The notes: generated by a model not told the origin, from the sequence alone. A stretch of 64,000 bases of DNA from Mucor racemosus (GCA_027405735.1 JAPEHQ010000007.1:558001-622000), one strand, 5' to 3'; positions 35,608 to 49,597 are shown, counted from the stretch's first letter. Translations and numbers: made by a program.

Positions 35608-36189
35608 TCTATAGTAGATCATTAATATCTCTCCGAAAATAGAAGTATTAGTACTAGAATATATATAAGTGTACTGGACTAACATTAATCAAATTGACCT
35701 AAAATTGACTATAAAAAATCAATCACTTGAATTGAGGTGTCACTTTTTTGTATTCGCAAGATAGATCAAAATAAAAGCTATTCTGCATTTTTTGTTTCAG
35801 CAAAAATGCTTAATTTTTCGTCGAGGTTGCAATGAAATGACACATTTTATAGACTAAACTTGCCATTGTCATTTCATACAAAATAACCAATCTCGATTCG
35901 TATTTGAATCTCGTTCCATAAGTACGGAGTTCCAATCAGACACCAACAAGCATAACAAAGAAACTCTATATTACTGGTGCCTGTAAAAGGAAGTATTCCT
36001 GATCAAAATACAACCTTCTGCAACAACATGATACCTATGATATAGATATATTAAAGTTGTACTTATTTTGCATTAACAATTGATTTCTAAAACTCCTGCG
36101 CATAAAAACCCCATTGTAGTAATTCCAGATAAATAATAACATCCCATAAAAATAAGCTCAGTTGCATTTTAAATTATAATTAGAATCAG

Positions 36190-36520
36190 AATTTCACAAA
36201 CAACACATCGTGTTATGGTTAATAACCTAGCTTGACTGTTTTAATGGGCCGTTTTTTATGCAAACTCATTTGGGGGTATTTGGATTTTTTCCCTGTCAGC
36301 TAAACTTGAAAGCAGAATTCAAGTTTCGACTTTTAAAAAATACGTCAAACTATGAAATTGACAAGTATGTTATTATCAACTTATGATTTTATATTAACTT
36401 GACTGAGGTGCTAATAACGGTCTCCTTAAGGTAACCCAATACTTGCTCCCACCTCGTTTTTCATCTATGTTATAAAAACGGGCCGTTTTTCAGCTCGAAT
36501 TGAAGCCCAATCCTAATTGG
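36190..36520. repeat. Rep-3 repeat, copy 2
   Basis: Partner of 11760-12200, about 80-85 percent alike by eye over the shared blocks; it lies inside the Rep-2 copy and so probably arrived after it. Confidence 0.65.
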
Positions 36521-37336
36521 AATGTTGCAAATCAACATTTTCTCCTAATGATAATTTATTATATAAAACAAAAATGTACCAATATCTCAACCAGCACAGC
36601 ATATCGAAATCAACCAAGAATCTTGTAAGATAATGACAATAAAAGACATTATAATTAAATACTTGTAGAATAGACATCAACGCACAATATCTATTATTTT
36701 ACAATTTATATAAATATAGCATTCTTTATGAGAATGTTATTGTTTTTCTTCAACCTCTTAAATCATAATCAAACAGTATTTTTCAACGCTTTTATTTTTT
36801 ATTTTATTTTTCGTTTTCATTATAAAATAACTTCAATTTATTGCAGAGATAACCAAGTATTAGTTCACATTGTAGCTTAAACCTATGATAACGGGGTTCC
36901 AAGAATTATTTGAGAAAAATATCAAAAATGATTAAAAAACAAAATTGTTTAATAGCTCATGAACTGCAAATTAAATAAGCCTAGCGTATTTACTGGTTTT
37001 TGTACAGTTTTATATCCTGCATCCATGTAAACAAAATTTAAACAAATGTTTCACATTAAATTTTGCGAAAAATGTAATTAAAATTTTGAAGGTTTTTTTG
37101 GCGATATACATCACTTCTTATAAGCAAGCTTTAAATGTAATCCTTAATGGAGATAATGAATAAAAAAAGTATCTATCGATTGAGCTATTGCTGAGCTTTT
37201 TAGTTAAATTTTTTATAGAAAAAACGAGATTTTGTTTATTTCTTTTTCAAATTCAAAATCTGGGATGAGGGTTTACAGGGGCAAAATTGAAGCTAAAAAC
37301 AAAGTATTCTTTTTTATGCATTTTTGAAAATATCTC

Positions 37337-37991
37337 TGAAATGTCAAAACGGTTGATAGAAATAATCTTGCCAAAATGTTGCATACTTTATTAACGATAC
37401 ATCCAGAGGGTGTATTTATATACTTTTTATTATAACTATTACACAGAATTACTATTTAAGGACATGATGTCAATTAACGAGGACGCATGTAAATTAACGT
37501 GGAAGAATGTTGATTTACTATAACACCAAATATGGACAGTATCAGGTTTATATCATATAAGGGACAAGAGGCTCAAGCAAAGACTTATTTGTTATGTTTA
37601 GGTTTATTTCGGGATATATAATAAGGAAAACGACGAAAAGAACTGACGAAGAAATGAAAGAAATTATGAAAATAACAAGATGGTTATTTATACTAAATTA
37701 TTTAAGGGTCTAATTCCCTTCATGAACTAGACTTCAGGGACACAGTGCTACTGAATTATTCTATAGCTTGAATGCGAGTAATAAGTTGATATTGTAATGT
37801 GGTCTTTGATTGTGCCGCAGCGCAGGTAGTAATATAATGTCTTACATAAACTGGAAGTTAATATGCAATTCGGATAAGATAATAATGTGTAATGCGGTCA
37901 GGATAGTAATATAATAATAGATTAAGCTTGACAGGCTCATGACAGACCGAGACTTTGGATGTACGACCTAAGATATAATATTGGCATAATA
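37337..37991 (-). mobile_element. Solo LTR-A, copy 2, TSD ATCTC, carrying a nested insert
   Basis: Starts TGAAATGTC and ends GGCATAATA (terminal CA changed), flanked by ATCTC at 37332-37336 and 37992-37996. The inverted Rep-2 copy has the unfilled site (GTGGAGATATCC, 47391-47402). A foreign 401-base segment (37540-37940) lies inside it between two GACAG words (37535-37539, 37941-37945); without it the LTR would be about 249 bp like the other copies. Confidence 0.88.
37540..37940. mobile_element. 401-bp insertion nested in LTR-A copy 2
   Basis: Absent from the two other LTR-A copies. It is bounded by GACAG on both sides, starts TATCAGGTTTATA and ends AGGCTCAT. The ends are not TG..CA, so the class is uncertain; an old LTR with changed ends is possible. 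Confidence 0.55.
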
Positions 37992-38510
37992 ATCTCCACG
38001 AAAAACCGATATTTTTTAAAAAAACTAAATTGAGTTTGAGAGAGCTTAGCGAGGTCGATGACATGAATGTAAAAAAAACAAAATGCTGCTCAATTTGACG
38101 GATATTTTGAAATCTACTACAAAAACGTCAAAAAATGGAACAAAAAAAAGATATTCAGAATTTTTTATATATTAAAGTATATTATAGAGCACTTCAAATC
38201 AAGTAAGTTTTATTATTAAAAAGTGCTAATATAACTTAACTTTTCGTAGAGATATAAAGTCTCAAAATTTTGAATTTTTAGCAATGAAATACCTGTAAAA
38301 TCTGAAACATTAATACTGAAAAAGTTATAACAATTGCAAAAAATAGGATATTTCTGGATACTTATTTTTGGATTACAGTTGGACATCGTAGGTACCTTGG
38401 CATATATTTTTTTCTTGTTATTATTTAATGAAAAAAAAAGTTGAGCAGGGATGAAAAATGAGACCCCGTTTTAAAGAGAAAGCAGTGAATTTAACTATTT
38501 TTGAGTCCCT

Positions 38511-39451
38511 GAGCGTAATGCATTACCGATGAATTACCGCTAATTTGCTATTTTCCAATTGCATTACTGATGAGAAATAACAATGAAGGCTAAAAATTAA
38601 GTGCTTACAGGGTTTATTTTATCATTACAAAACCTTGAAATTAAATCTTTTAATAATAGTGCAGTAAAATGTGAAATAAAAAAAGTTTTGAAAAAGATAG
38701 AGTTTAAATCCTTCTTTATTCAAAATATGGATAGTATGCAATAGGTCTATATTCCTACTCTATTTATATTAGTTGTGATTTTATTATATCTGGAAGTTGC
38801 ACCGTAACTGTCAGTGATCTATCAGAATTAGGAATAACCGAATTACCAACTTAGGGCATCTGTCAAACCGTGATATTTAACATGCAAATCAGACAGTGCT
38901 GCATTTCATACGTCTATCATCATGCTACTATTAAATGATAGAAGCATGATTTTATTGCCTTCATGTACTATCCATATGTTTATTCTTTTGGCAAAACAAT
39001 TAGTTTGTTCGTGATTTTAAGTTTATATTGAGCTTCTTAATTTACATAATTAAGACGGTCTTTTAATGCCTGTTTTTGACATATTTGTTAATGATCCGCA
39101 TAGAGCAATCCTTACTTTGGTCTATGTGTTTCTTCAGTTTATTTTATGAATCAATTTGTTTTGTTTATGATTCAGTCTATTTTATTATATGTTAAATTAC
39201 TAATACTTTCTGTATTTACTGTTAAATTTATGTTATCTCTATTTGAATATTAGAGCATGGTTTTATATGAGATAACATTTAATTTCTTATGTGGGGAGAT
39301 AGTATCTTAGTTCAATACAAATAGTAATAATAATATAAGGGAGTTAAATTAATGAAATAGATGTGCGTGTGAGTGATATACAAAAAGTTAACTAGTGTAC
39401 ATTTATGGTAAGGAGAGATATAAAACAAAATAATGGGCGAGGGAGACCGTT
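38511..39451. other. Spacer downstream of the PL8 gene
   Basis: No gene or repeat recognised; 3' region of the minus-strand PL8 gene lies at its right end. Confidence 0.55.
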
Positions 39452-42045
39452 TTAAGATGTATAAACCATTGACTTGACTACATTTTTACCAGCTTTAACA
39501 CCAGTAGGTAAAGTAACTGTAGTTGATTTGGATACAGTACCCACCTTGATATTGAGCTTAACAGTTTCCAATAATTGAGTAGGATCGGAAACAGTGAGAC
39601 GATAAGTACCGGTAGTTGTTTCACGGAATGTAAAGATACAAGCATTATCGGTAGTAATGGTAACAGAGTTCCAAGGTGTAGCATAGGTGCCTGCTGTCCA
39701 GAAAGCAGCAGCAATAGATTTGTCGGCAGCACTATAAGCAGCATTTACTTGAGGAGAACTTGCACTAAAGGCTAAAGCAATTGGAATGCTACCTGAATCG
39801 ACATTGGAGTTGAAAGTAGAAGCAGAAATATCGGGTTGAACGACGTATTGAGTCAAAAGGCCCGTAGTAGTAGTAGTAGAATGCTTGATATATGATGTCC
39901 ATAATTGTTGAGTCTCATTACCTGTAGAAATACCAATTTCAGACCAATTGGAAGCCTTGGGTCTGGAATTGACGTAAAGAACTTCAGAAGTAGGGAAGTA
40001 GTAACCAATTCTATCATGCCAAATGCTTTTGGATTTGGCAGTAGCATAGGTTGTATCTGTATTTTTTAAGCTGCCTGCAACATAAATATTACCATTGCGA
40101 CGACGTTGATCAAGAACAGTGACTAATGGAGCAGTTGTATTTTTGGAGGTTACAGGACCAATTTGAACAGCATAACCACTAGGGAAGAAAAATACGGTTT
40201 TCTTGAAGGCCAAATTTCCATTTAAAGGATTCAAATAATCCATTACAGCAATACCAGTGTTTCCATCAGTTGCGCCACCAACAAAGGCCTTTTTGCCCTT
40301 ATTCTTGACTTTAGTACAAACTAAAGGAGTTCCTCCATAATCATTAGTAATACCTGGAATCAAATTCCAATCATAAGCACCAAATGTATCGACATATTCA
40401 TCGCCAGTAAGATAATTGTAAATAGCACCATCGCTAAGATGGAAACCGTAAGGATTTTGAACATTGAGACATTCAGAGTTAATAGTACGGGTAGAATACA
40501 TCTTCATGGTAACAACATACGAAGGTCCGCGGTGAACCTATTCACATATAAATATAAATTAAGAATAATATACAAAGAATAAGTACATTACAGATCAACT
40601 TACCATGTAATCAGCATTGTAGAAATAGCGAGTACCAACAAGATCTCCTTGATTAGCATCATCGGTTGAGGGAGTTTGCAAACGATCTGTAATAGCAACG
40701 ACGTTGGCTTCTGTATCCCAGCCTTCAGCACTTTCTTCTACTTTATTTATATCGATAGCAACACCACCACTGGATTGATCATCAGAATATCTAAAAGAAA
40801 TCATACGACCAATGACACTATATTGCCATAAAAGAGATTTGAGCTTAGTATCAGCAATCATCATCCACTCAGAACCACTCATCAATGTTTCAAAAGCAGT
40901 TTGAGCACTTGTAGGTGGAGCAAGATCAGTCTCCTTGGTTTCAGTAAAGACTGATAATAAATCATTGATGTAATCTTTGCCGTAATTACCATTGTAAAGT
41001 AAACCAGCATGTTGCATGAAAGAACCATCCGATTGGATACCATCACCGGCAACTTTGGAACTGATCTCCACACCACGATAAAAATCTTCCAAAGCAGCTT
41101 TTAAAATATCAGCATCCTGATTTTGTAAACCTAAAGTAATACCGACAGATGCAATATCAAGTAAGTTTGCGCCAGTAAAACTACTAACAGTACGTAAACC
41201 AGTGTCGATAGTAGCATATGATCGTGCCTGAATTCTTGTGCAAATTTCTAATTGGCTTGTGGTTAATTGTTCCTTAAGCAACAAGCAAATGTCACCGATA
41301 TAAGAAGGTGTGCCAATAATTTGATTATACCTATATACAAAAATCAATGATTAATTCATGTTGAAGGATTTTTTTTTACTGAATGCGTACCAATTCTTAT
41401 TCCACAACCCAGGTGTACCACAAGGACAACTACCAGCGCTATTTCCTCCCCAATCAATACAATCGTCTGATGTAAAATCATTGTTTAACCAATAATTTAA
41501 AGCTAAAATTGCCTTGGCCAATAGAGCACTATCTGTAGGATTTTTAAGATAAGCAGCAGCAAGAGAACCTGTGGAAATATATATACGAAAATTAACTTTC
41601 TGTAAAACAAACATTTTGATGCTATGCCATTTATAATGGATTTCGTCTTACGTGTTCTATTTAAATGTGTTTGAACTGGCCAGGAAGCAACTCTATTCGA
41701 TAATTTAGTAAATAAAAAAAAAAAAAAAGATCCGGTACTGAGCAAAACAAATACCTAGCATTGCAACCTGCTGTATAATCAACATCGGACCAGGTACCAG
41801 TAGACTTTAATGAGGATTTCCTGTATTTTGAATTGTTAATATGGGTGATATACATATTCAGTATTGAAAGCATTCATCTACCATGTATTGACATTTTCTG
41901 TAGATGATTCCCCAATGTCGATAATATTGGATATACGACGAGCTGACAATGTAGCAATATCTTCGGCTGTAGGTGTACTAACAGCGTTTACGAGAAAATT
42001 GCATAAAATTAACGAAGAAGCTGCCAAAATTGAATGAAATCGCAT
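39452..42045 (-). CDS. Secreted polysaccharide lyase, family PL8
   Basis: Six exons (42045-41882, 41820-41755, 41692-41652, 41568-41391, 41330-40604, 40537-39452) give 753 residues, the usual size of PL8. A signal peptide (LAASSLILCNFLVNAV) is followed by the alpha/alpha toroid domain with GTWSDVDYTAGC, RVASWPVQTHLNR and GTPGLWNKNWYNQIIGTP. Putative catalytic residues are all in place: Asn205 in TGANLLD, His257 in DGSFMQHAG and Tyr266 in YNGNYG; their spacing (52 and 9) nearly equals that of bacterial hyaluronate lyases (50 and 9). The second half (PYGFHLSDGAIYNYLTGDEY, WNLIPGI) is the beta-sandwich domain. PL8 enzymes cut hyaluronate, chondroitin or xanthan by beta-elimination outside the cell; the exact substrate cannot be read here. 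Confidence 0.93.
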
Positions 42046-42868
42046 CTTTTATCAAGGAAATGAAAATGAAAGTATATTAAATAAATAAAAAAATGCTGGA
42101 ATTGGTAATGTTTTCATAATTTCTATACAAGCTCCTTTATATAGTTTTTCAAGATGCTGTTCCTGACACACAAATTTACTCAATTCTCCTTTGTTGTCAT
42201 TCATTTAAACTGTACAGTATGAACTAAAGTTTGATTCGACATCATATTTCGGAACTGTACAACGTTTGTAACACAGAACCTGTTGTTTTCAACGTGCTAG
42301 ATGCCCAAAGACTGATGATCCCCTTTGTTACTCAATAGCTTCACGAAAAATACTTTCACGAATTATATCGATAATAGTACGGTGATCATGATGTGAGAGG
42401 AACAGCATGTAGATTAAGGGATAAATGACATAATTTGCATTAAAAAATAATATTATTATTCTTATTGGTATCCTCATGGCCTACAAAAGATCAATAGAAT
42501 ATCTAATTATCTCTTAGAACAATGTTTATGCCCGTTGTGTTTTTTACTGGGGGTTTTTATACCCAACAAATAACTTGCTAATTGTAAATTTCCATGTATG
42601 TATAAAACATGCTAGTTGTGTTTAGTCTATAGAGAAATACGTTGTACAATAACATTTTTGCATATGATACAATTAAATTAAAGGAGACACAGAAGGTATA
42701 TGAAAATAGCTTTATTTCTCTCCTATGTTCATGTCGATGGTGGATGATCTTTACGATTAAATGATAACAATAACAACGGCGGCATTGAATTAAACCCATA
42801 TTTTTTATGTGCTACCCAGGATAGTATCAAAAAAGCATATTACTATATCAAGCAATGTCAATGAATGC

Positions 42869-42909
<41 letters not shown>

Positions 42910-43564
42910 ACAATGTTGTCTACACTACAGACAATATTGTATATACCATAGACAATGCTTGGTGAGAATACACTGTTGCTAAATCAAGATTTAATGTAGC
43001 CACAGTCTAAATTAGATGATCAATTGGATGTAACCATTATCTTGGCTATTTTATACTCCATTGAATAAACTATTGGGTAAATGCTTTATGGGAATGGCCT
43101 TATTTTGAAAATATAGAACCAGAATTTCTAACACGGTCAAATATTTTATACAATAATATCCATAAATCAAGATATTGCCGTGATAAAATTGATCTATATT
43201 ACTATAATTGCGATTGTAAATATGACTTACAAATATACAATAGAAACTGATATTTTTAAAATTAAAAAATATACAAATGAATCTGACAGGCTTAAAAATA
43301 GCATCATTGCATTCAATATGTATTTTTATAATTCAAATTTTGTTTAGTAATTCCTTAAAGACATGATATTTTGTTATTCTGCCACTAATTGCGATTTTCA
43401 AAATTTAAATTTATTTTGTAAACATGCCGAAAAAATCTATTTTGATGAGAAATATAAGAAGGGGGGTATAGACTAATAAAGAAAAGAAATATAGTATATG
43501 TATGTAAAATGATGAAATGTATATGAAATTGATGGCGTTTTATCAATAAAGAAGGAGTATTCAA
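42046..43564. other. Spacer upstream of PL8, with a (TA)n tract
   Basis: Promoter side of PL8, including CTTTATATAG at about 42137 as a possible TATA element. A (TA)17-like tract lies at 42873-42906. No gene is supported. Confidence 0.55.
42873..42906. repeat. (TA)n microsatellite
   Basis: Perfect TA dinucleotide run of about 34 bases. Confidence 0.95.
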
Positions 43565-45259
43565 TTACCAAGAAAGGCTGGTACGCTTCAATTTTGATGT
43601 CAATCGTGCCAATGAAGATTTTGTGAATTGATGTTCAAGGTGAAATTTAGCTGCTGGTACTAATAGAGTATCACGATCTTCTAAAATAGTTGTATCAATA
43701 TTACTATCTGTCAATATATTTAGAGGTGGTGTAGTTATAGTGGTTGTAGCAGCTGCAGAGCAAGAAGAATGACGAGACCGACGAGTTAAAGCAGTTAATT
43801 TTTCTATTGCCTGCTTTGGAGGACAAGGTAACATGGGACGATAAGGCAAATGAACCACTTGACTACTTGTATCAGGTTGGGCGCTGAACATGCTAAGGAC
43901 ACGATCCTCTGCATCAGACCAATGTGCAGAGCAGAGAGTATATTCCAATGGAATATGCACATCCGTCTTTTCCATTAATCTACCACGTAAAACGTAAGAC
44001 TCGTAGTATGGACCATGACAAGAAGTACATGATTTTGCAGATTTAATATATTCAATCATGTGTTGAGGCAAATAGGGATGATGATCTATTTTGATTTGTT
44101 TTCGTATTATTGTACGTGCGCATATTTCAACTAGACTAGGTGCATTATGTCTCAATGGATACGTTAAATCATTATCAAATGGACAATCTTCTAATCGCAT
44201 ACGACGTAAAAATGGCAATTTTGATATTTCAGCTGGTAAAACTCGGAGTGGATTCCGAGTTAAATCAAGTGAAATCAAACCTACAAGCCCACTTACATCA
44301 GTTGGAAGATGTGTTATTTGGTTGAAAGCGAGTGATAGTGTCTTTAGTTTTTCCAGGTAACCAATACAAGGTGTAACATGTTTTAATTCGTTATAGGAAA
44401 CGTCTAGTTCCATTAGATTTGACAGGTAACCGATTGTATCTGGTAATAATTTAATTCGATTCTTTGCAATTGATAAAGCTTCTAAATTTTGCATATAACC
44501 AATAGAATTAGGTAATTCAGTTAAATGATTATTTGATCTATATAAAAAGTTAGAGTTTTGCCACTCTGATATAATATCTATCTTTATCCTCGTGTTGATA
44601 AATATAAAAAGATCCCCTGCATCCATAATATGCTCCTTTATCTCCTAATCTCTTTCTCTTTTTTATACTTACAAATCTAATTTACGAATCATTGTCAACA
44701 TGGCTATATTGGGGCTAAGTCTGTATATAGATCTACATGACAAATAAACTTCATGAAGCGTCTTGTCTGGTGAAGCAAGCATAACATCGGTAAATGAAAT
44801 AACATGCCCTCCTCCGCTTTCATAGGTTCCAATGTCTATTTCAGAATTTATAATATCGTCACCATCATCTGCTGAAGAAGAGCATTCAGAAGCAAGAGAT
44901 GTGTAATATGTACTATCTATGTAATCCAAGTCATTTTCCAATTGCATGCTTTCATCATAAGAAGGTGACATGTATCCAGAATCAGGGCGTGCGAGGAATT
45001 TTCTATTCGTTACAGTAACTGTAGAATCTAAGGATGTCATTGATGTACTTGGTAATGATGAAGATTGCAAGAGTGGCAAAAATTGATATTGTGACCTTAA
45101 ACCATATAATTCAGGGTGAGCGAGGAGAGCGTCTTGATTATAATAATAATAATCACCGTTTTTTTGTTTTTTTGTAATTGATGTTGATGAATTGTTGTTG
45201 TTGTTGTTTAAATAAGCAAATGTAAATGAACCTTTTATTTTACTTTCAGTTTGTCCCAT
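43565..45259 (-). CDS. Leucine-rich repeat protein with N-myristoylation motif and Cys/His knuckle
   Basis: Two exons (45259-44673, 44537-43565) separated by a 135-base intron give 519 residues. The start MGQTESK fits an N-myristoylation signal (Gly2, Ser6, Lys7), so attachment to membrane is likely. Residues 20-180 are low-complexity (Asn, Ser, Tyr). From about 170 to 310 run LRRs of the SDS22/Ras-suppressor type: LTELPNSIGYMQNLEALSIA, IKLLPDTIGYLSNLMELDVS, ITHLPTDVSGLVGLISLDLT and LRVLPAEISKLPFLRRMRLE. C-terminal to them, C366-x2-C369 and C398-x2-H401 could bind a zinc ion within a conserved-looking GPYYESYVLRGR/PLEYTLCSAHW region. It probably is a scaffold in signalling; its partner is unknown. 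Confidence 0.88.
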
Positions 45260-46869
45260 TTTCTAAAGAATTTTTACAATATAAATACACAAAATAAACT
45301 ACAATAAAAATTTATATATACAAAGAGAAAAGAAAGAGAAAATCAAGACACTTTTTTTATTTCAAATATATAACTGGATTTTCAGGGGAAGATGCACACA
45401 AAATCTAAACAAGGCAAATAGTTATTTTTGGATCTCCAGTATCATATTTTTCAGCATGTGTATATGATTCTTTATTTGACAATAGGCTCCCTTTTTTTGT
45501 TATGTGTATTCGTGATGTATATTGTATGTATACGGTTTCTTCATTAATTATTTGCAGCTTTGTTTATTTCTTTCTGTTGGGCTTCTGTATGTCTAACCGC
45601 AAAACGGACATGGAATAAAAAGTGCCTGAAGTTGTCACTTTTTGATTTACAAACAAACATCAATTGGATATGTTGCAATTTAATATAATAGTGATGTGGC
45701 TCTTGGCTTTTGAAATTACTCGGATGAAATTTGTCACCACATCTTAAATTAATAAAATGCCATTAGTTTTTATAATTACACTGACATAGAAAAACTGGTT
45801 ATGCCATGTTTCATAAACTCGAACCAGATGTTGTGAATTCTCCTAAAAAGTAAATAGTAATTTTAGGGAAACAAGAATCGTTGTGTTTAAAAATAATATC
45901 ATCTGATCCAACAATAAGGTCTTACAATTTCATGAATTTTGTTTATTTTTGCTTGTCGTTTAATAATTAACATTGAAAAGACCTTTTTTTTTACGAATAT
46001 GAACAAAGAAATAATGCCAATAAGTACAACATTGAGACCATGAATCTTGTTATAGGTGAGGAGCTGTTTGCTATCGAAACAATTAATTCTTGCACTCAGT
46101 TTATCAAAAATAAGCTTTTAAAAAAAATCTTTCTAATCCTGCATTTCGTGGAGATCAAAACTCTTTATAAAAGGATGATTTATTTAGTAAATTCAATTTT
46201 ATTTTTATTCATGCCTCTATTTCGGATCCACAATATTGGTAGTATAAAAACATATTATACAAGGGTTCGATGGAAGGTCGATTTATTAAGAGAGCATTCT
46301 CAATATCCAAAGTGAATCTGTTTCTAAAATATTTAGCGTTCCAATCGCCTGTGCTAGATAATTTGCAAAGTGATGAGCTTTTGAAACAAAAACTCTTCAA
46401 GACCTTCCCTAAAGTATCATATCCATTTTTCAAAATGGTGCTTTTGCTTAGATGGTGTTTCTCATGACCTATATCAAAATAAGCAAGGGCTTTATGCTCT
46501 TCTGTATCATTAGTTTCTCTTATAATTTATTTGTTATGCTTATACATAGATTTGATTTCACATGTACATAGAAGGTTAAATAATGTTTAAATGTAATGAG
46601 TTTCGAGCCATATTTTTACTATAAGCGTATATATTATCTATATATCTATAACATATTTAATATTAGTTTTTTCATATGTGTATGGTTTCTACCCGTTGGG
46701 TAAATAAAATTTCTGGAGGTTGCTTTTAAAGTTACCGATTTTTAAAATTGAAACGTGCCGTCTTTTCTATAACTAACTTCACACCAAGCAGCTTTTAGAA
46801 TATACCTTAAGCGCTTAAAAATAAACATGAATTGGTCGCATAATTTTACATGTCCTTGGATTCAATTTG
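45260..46869. other. Spacer, nothing certain
   Basis: Two overlapping plus-strand frames (46040-46315 and 46270-46467) have no recognisable domain. I do not call them genes. Confidence 0.5.
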
Positions 46870-48050
46870 TATCACACAAAAGACTCAAAAACGCGTAAAA
46901 TTCACTGCTTTTTCCTTAAAAACTGGGTCTCACTTTTCATCCCTGATCTACTTTTTGTTTTCACTAAATAACACCAAGAAAGAATTATATGCCAATGTAC
47001 CTAAGATGTTCGAATGTAATCCAAAAATGAGTATCCAGAAATATCCTATTTTTTGCAGTTGGTATTAATTTTTCAGTGCTAAGGTTTCAGATTTTTTACG
47101 CGTATTTCACTGCTAATGGATTGAAAACTTTGAGGCTTCATATCTCTAGAAAAAATTAAGCTATACTAACACTCTTTAATAATAAAACTTACTTGTTTTG
47201 AAGTGCTCTATAACATATTTTAATAAGAAAAAATTCTGAGCACTTTTATTTTTTTTCATTTTTTTGGCATTTCTATAGTAGATTTTAAAATATTCGTCAA
47301 ATTGAGCAACACTTTTTCTTACATTCATGTCATAAGGCTCGTTGAGCTCTCTCGGACTCAGCTTAGTTTTTTTCAAAATATTGAATTTTCGTGGAGATAT
47401 CCTCAAAAATGTGTATAAAAAATTAGCATCGCTTCTAGCTTCAATTTTTCCCTTATATATCCTTATCCCAAATTCTGAATTTGAAAAAAAAAATCGACAA
47501 AAAATATATTTTCTCTACGAAAAATGCAGCTAGAAGATTCAGCAATGGCTCGATCGATAGATAATAATTTTGCGCATCTTTTGTATTACTTTTATTTAAA
47601 AAATACATATAAAAAGTGATGCGTATCTTCAAAAAACCTCCAAAATTTTGATTGCATTTTATGCAAAATTTAATATAAAATAATTTTTTGAATTTTATTT
47701 AGATGGATGCAAAATTCCAAACTGTACAAAGATCATTTAATAAGCTAGGTCTACTTACTTTGCAGTTCTTGAGCTATTAAGCGAATTTGTTTTTTGAATC
47801 ATTTTTTCTAAATAAATTTTGAAACCCAATTAACATAGCATGTAAAGTGTAATATGAACTATTATTTTGATTATCTCGGCGAAAAGCTGATATTTTTTGC
47901 TGAAACAAAAAATGCAGAGTAGCGTTCAGTTGGTTCTATCTTGTGAATATAAAAAATTAATAACTCAATTATAGAGTTTAAATTTTACGACTGATTTTAA
48001 GTTAATGTTAGGTAAATGGAGCTATATCCTGGTATTAACACTTTTATTTT
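46870..48050 (-). repeat. Rep-2 repeat, inverted, least interrupted copy
   Basis: Inverted relative to 35640-38510 and 13440-13900. It lacks the LTR-A, Rep-3 and nested inserts and so gives the ancestral arrangement of about 1.2 kb. Short frames inside (46850-47068, 47176-47406, 47342-47533) are not conserved in the other copies. Confidence 0.78.
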
Positions 48051-49597
48051 TAAATAAATATCCATAATAGTCATAGATGAAAGCAAACAGGAGTGCTTCA
48101 ATATTAGATGAAAGAGTTTATCTTCATAGGGTTTCTATTTTCTTCAAGAATATAATGAAAAATCAATACCTTATTTATTACTTTAATTTTGAACAAAACA
48201 CTTCAAGTTATCTGGTTTTGGCAATTATTATGATATATTATATAACATTTATAGAATTACTGGCTGGTCTATTTTGCTTGACTGAATCCAGATCATTAGT
48301 AACCAGATTTTGAAGACAAATAGCTACATTGTTAGGAATTAGCCTCCAACATTAATATTTGATTACATTTACAGAAAGAACTAACATGAAAGTATAAAGC
48401 TTATAAAAAATGTGATCTATTGAATTTTGTTGGAAATTGGAAGATGGGACAATGAATATATATATAAATTTTCGCATATATACACAACAACCTTTATAGC
48501 CCTTCATATGTAAATACATCACCTTTATTCATAAATAAAAGCTAAAGCAGAATTAAAAGCAGAGATTAGTTTTATATTTCTCATGCGATTCATACCCAAA
48601 TAAAGCATTGGGCTTTTCAGATGATTACAAGAGAAGTATCTTTTAAAGAAAGAAACAGATCTATATTGCAGTATTTTCTGTTTCTATTTTCTAGTACACG
48701 TGGCAATATTTTTACTCTAATATAGACGATTGCACAAAGAAAGATTACTGACCCCTATTGCTCCAAGCGGACACATACATGCATAGGAACGCTTATTAAT
48801 TTATGAAATTTCCAATGCCTCTTGGACAGCATTTCCAATACATAAAGACGGAAGCAAATACAGACAAAGAAAAAATACCAAAAGTCTCAAAAGTTACAAT
48901 ATGTGTGTAATTTGCTGATATATATTTTACAAACCAATGGTTGTCAAAACACTCAGTTAATCAATGACGCCTCCCTCCCTCCCTCCTATCTAAATCTCCT
49001 GTTTAGGGATCGTATGTGATATATCGTAGTGCCTAATTCAAAAATATAAGATGTGGCGAATTTTATTTCCAAGGAGTAGCAGCAGTGAGATTCTATATTT
49101 AACTAGTATTTGCCCGAGTTTTCGTGGTTAGTTTATCTGAAGATACAGCTTAAAGCAACTGGCTGAATGTACCTTAAATCAGATTGCCATGGCTCACCGT
49201 CAAGTATAATTAAATTGCAGCCCTTTTCTAATGTGACGGTAAGTTTGCTATCAAAAGTTTTCGTTTATACATCAACACTTTCTTTATCTACGCGACCATC
49301 ATATATATCAAAAAAACAAGTAAGTAAAATTGATATTAAATCAAGATTTTAAATGATTATGATGAATACGTAAAAGGTTCGAGTTTATTTTCAATCATGT
49401 TCTCGGGTTTGTTCTTTACAATATCATCTTGCAAATCGACTCATTGTTTATCCGACAATGAAAATACACTGTTCGAAATCTTGTTCTTTATTATTAGTTG
49501 TGGAATAAAGTAACGTAAGGCCGAACATAGATTAAACAAGGAGAAAGTGAATCTTTTTTCATTTTCTTGCGGTCATTGTTAGACCACCTATGTCGCA
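48051..49597. other. Spacer with simple repeats
   Basis: Contains CTCCCTCCCTCCCTCC at about 48969-48985. No gene is supported; its right end may be a 5' untranslated exon of the Alba-like gene. Confidence 0.5.

Larger units (their letters stand above)
35640..38510 (+). repeat. Rep-2 repeat, interrupted long copy
   Basis: Matches the inverted copy 46870-48050. Its outer end (GCATTTTTTGTTTCAGCAAA near 35790) matches 47900-47925 inverted, the middle (AATTAAAATTTTGAAGGTTT near 37080) matches about 47640 inverted, and the right part matches 46870-47300 inverted. It is interrupted by Rep-3 (36190-36520) and by LTR-A (37337-37991). Confidence 0.75.

Noticed and set aside
46040..46467. Overlapping hydrophobic and basic frames
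   Set aside because: No domain, no conserved features, typical chance frames of AT-rich DNA.
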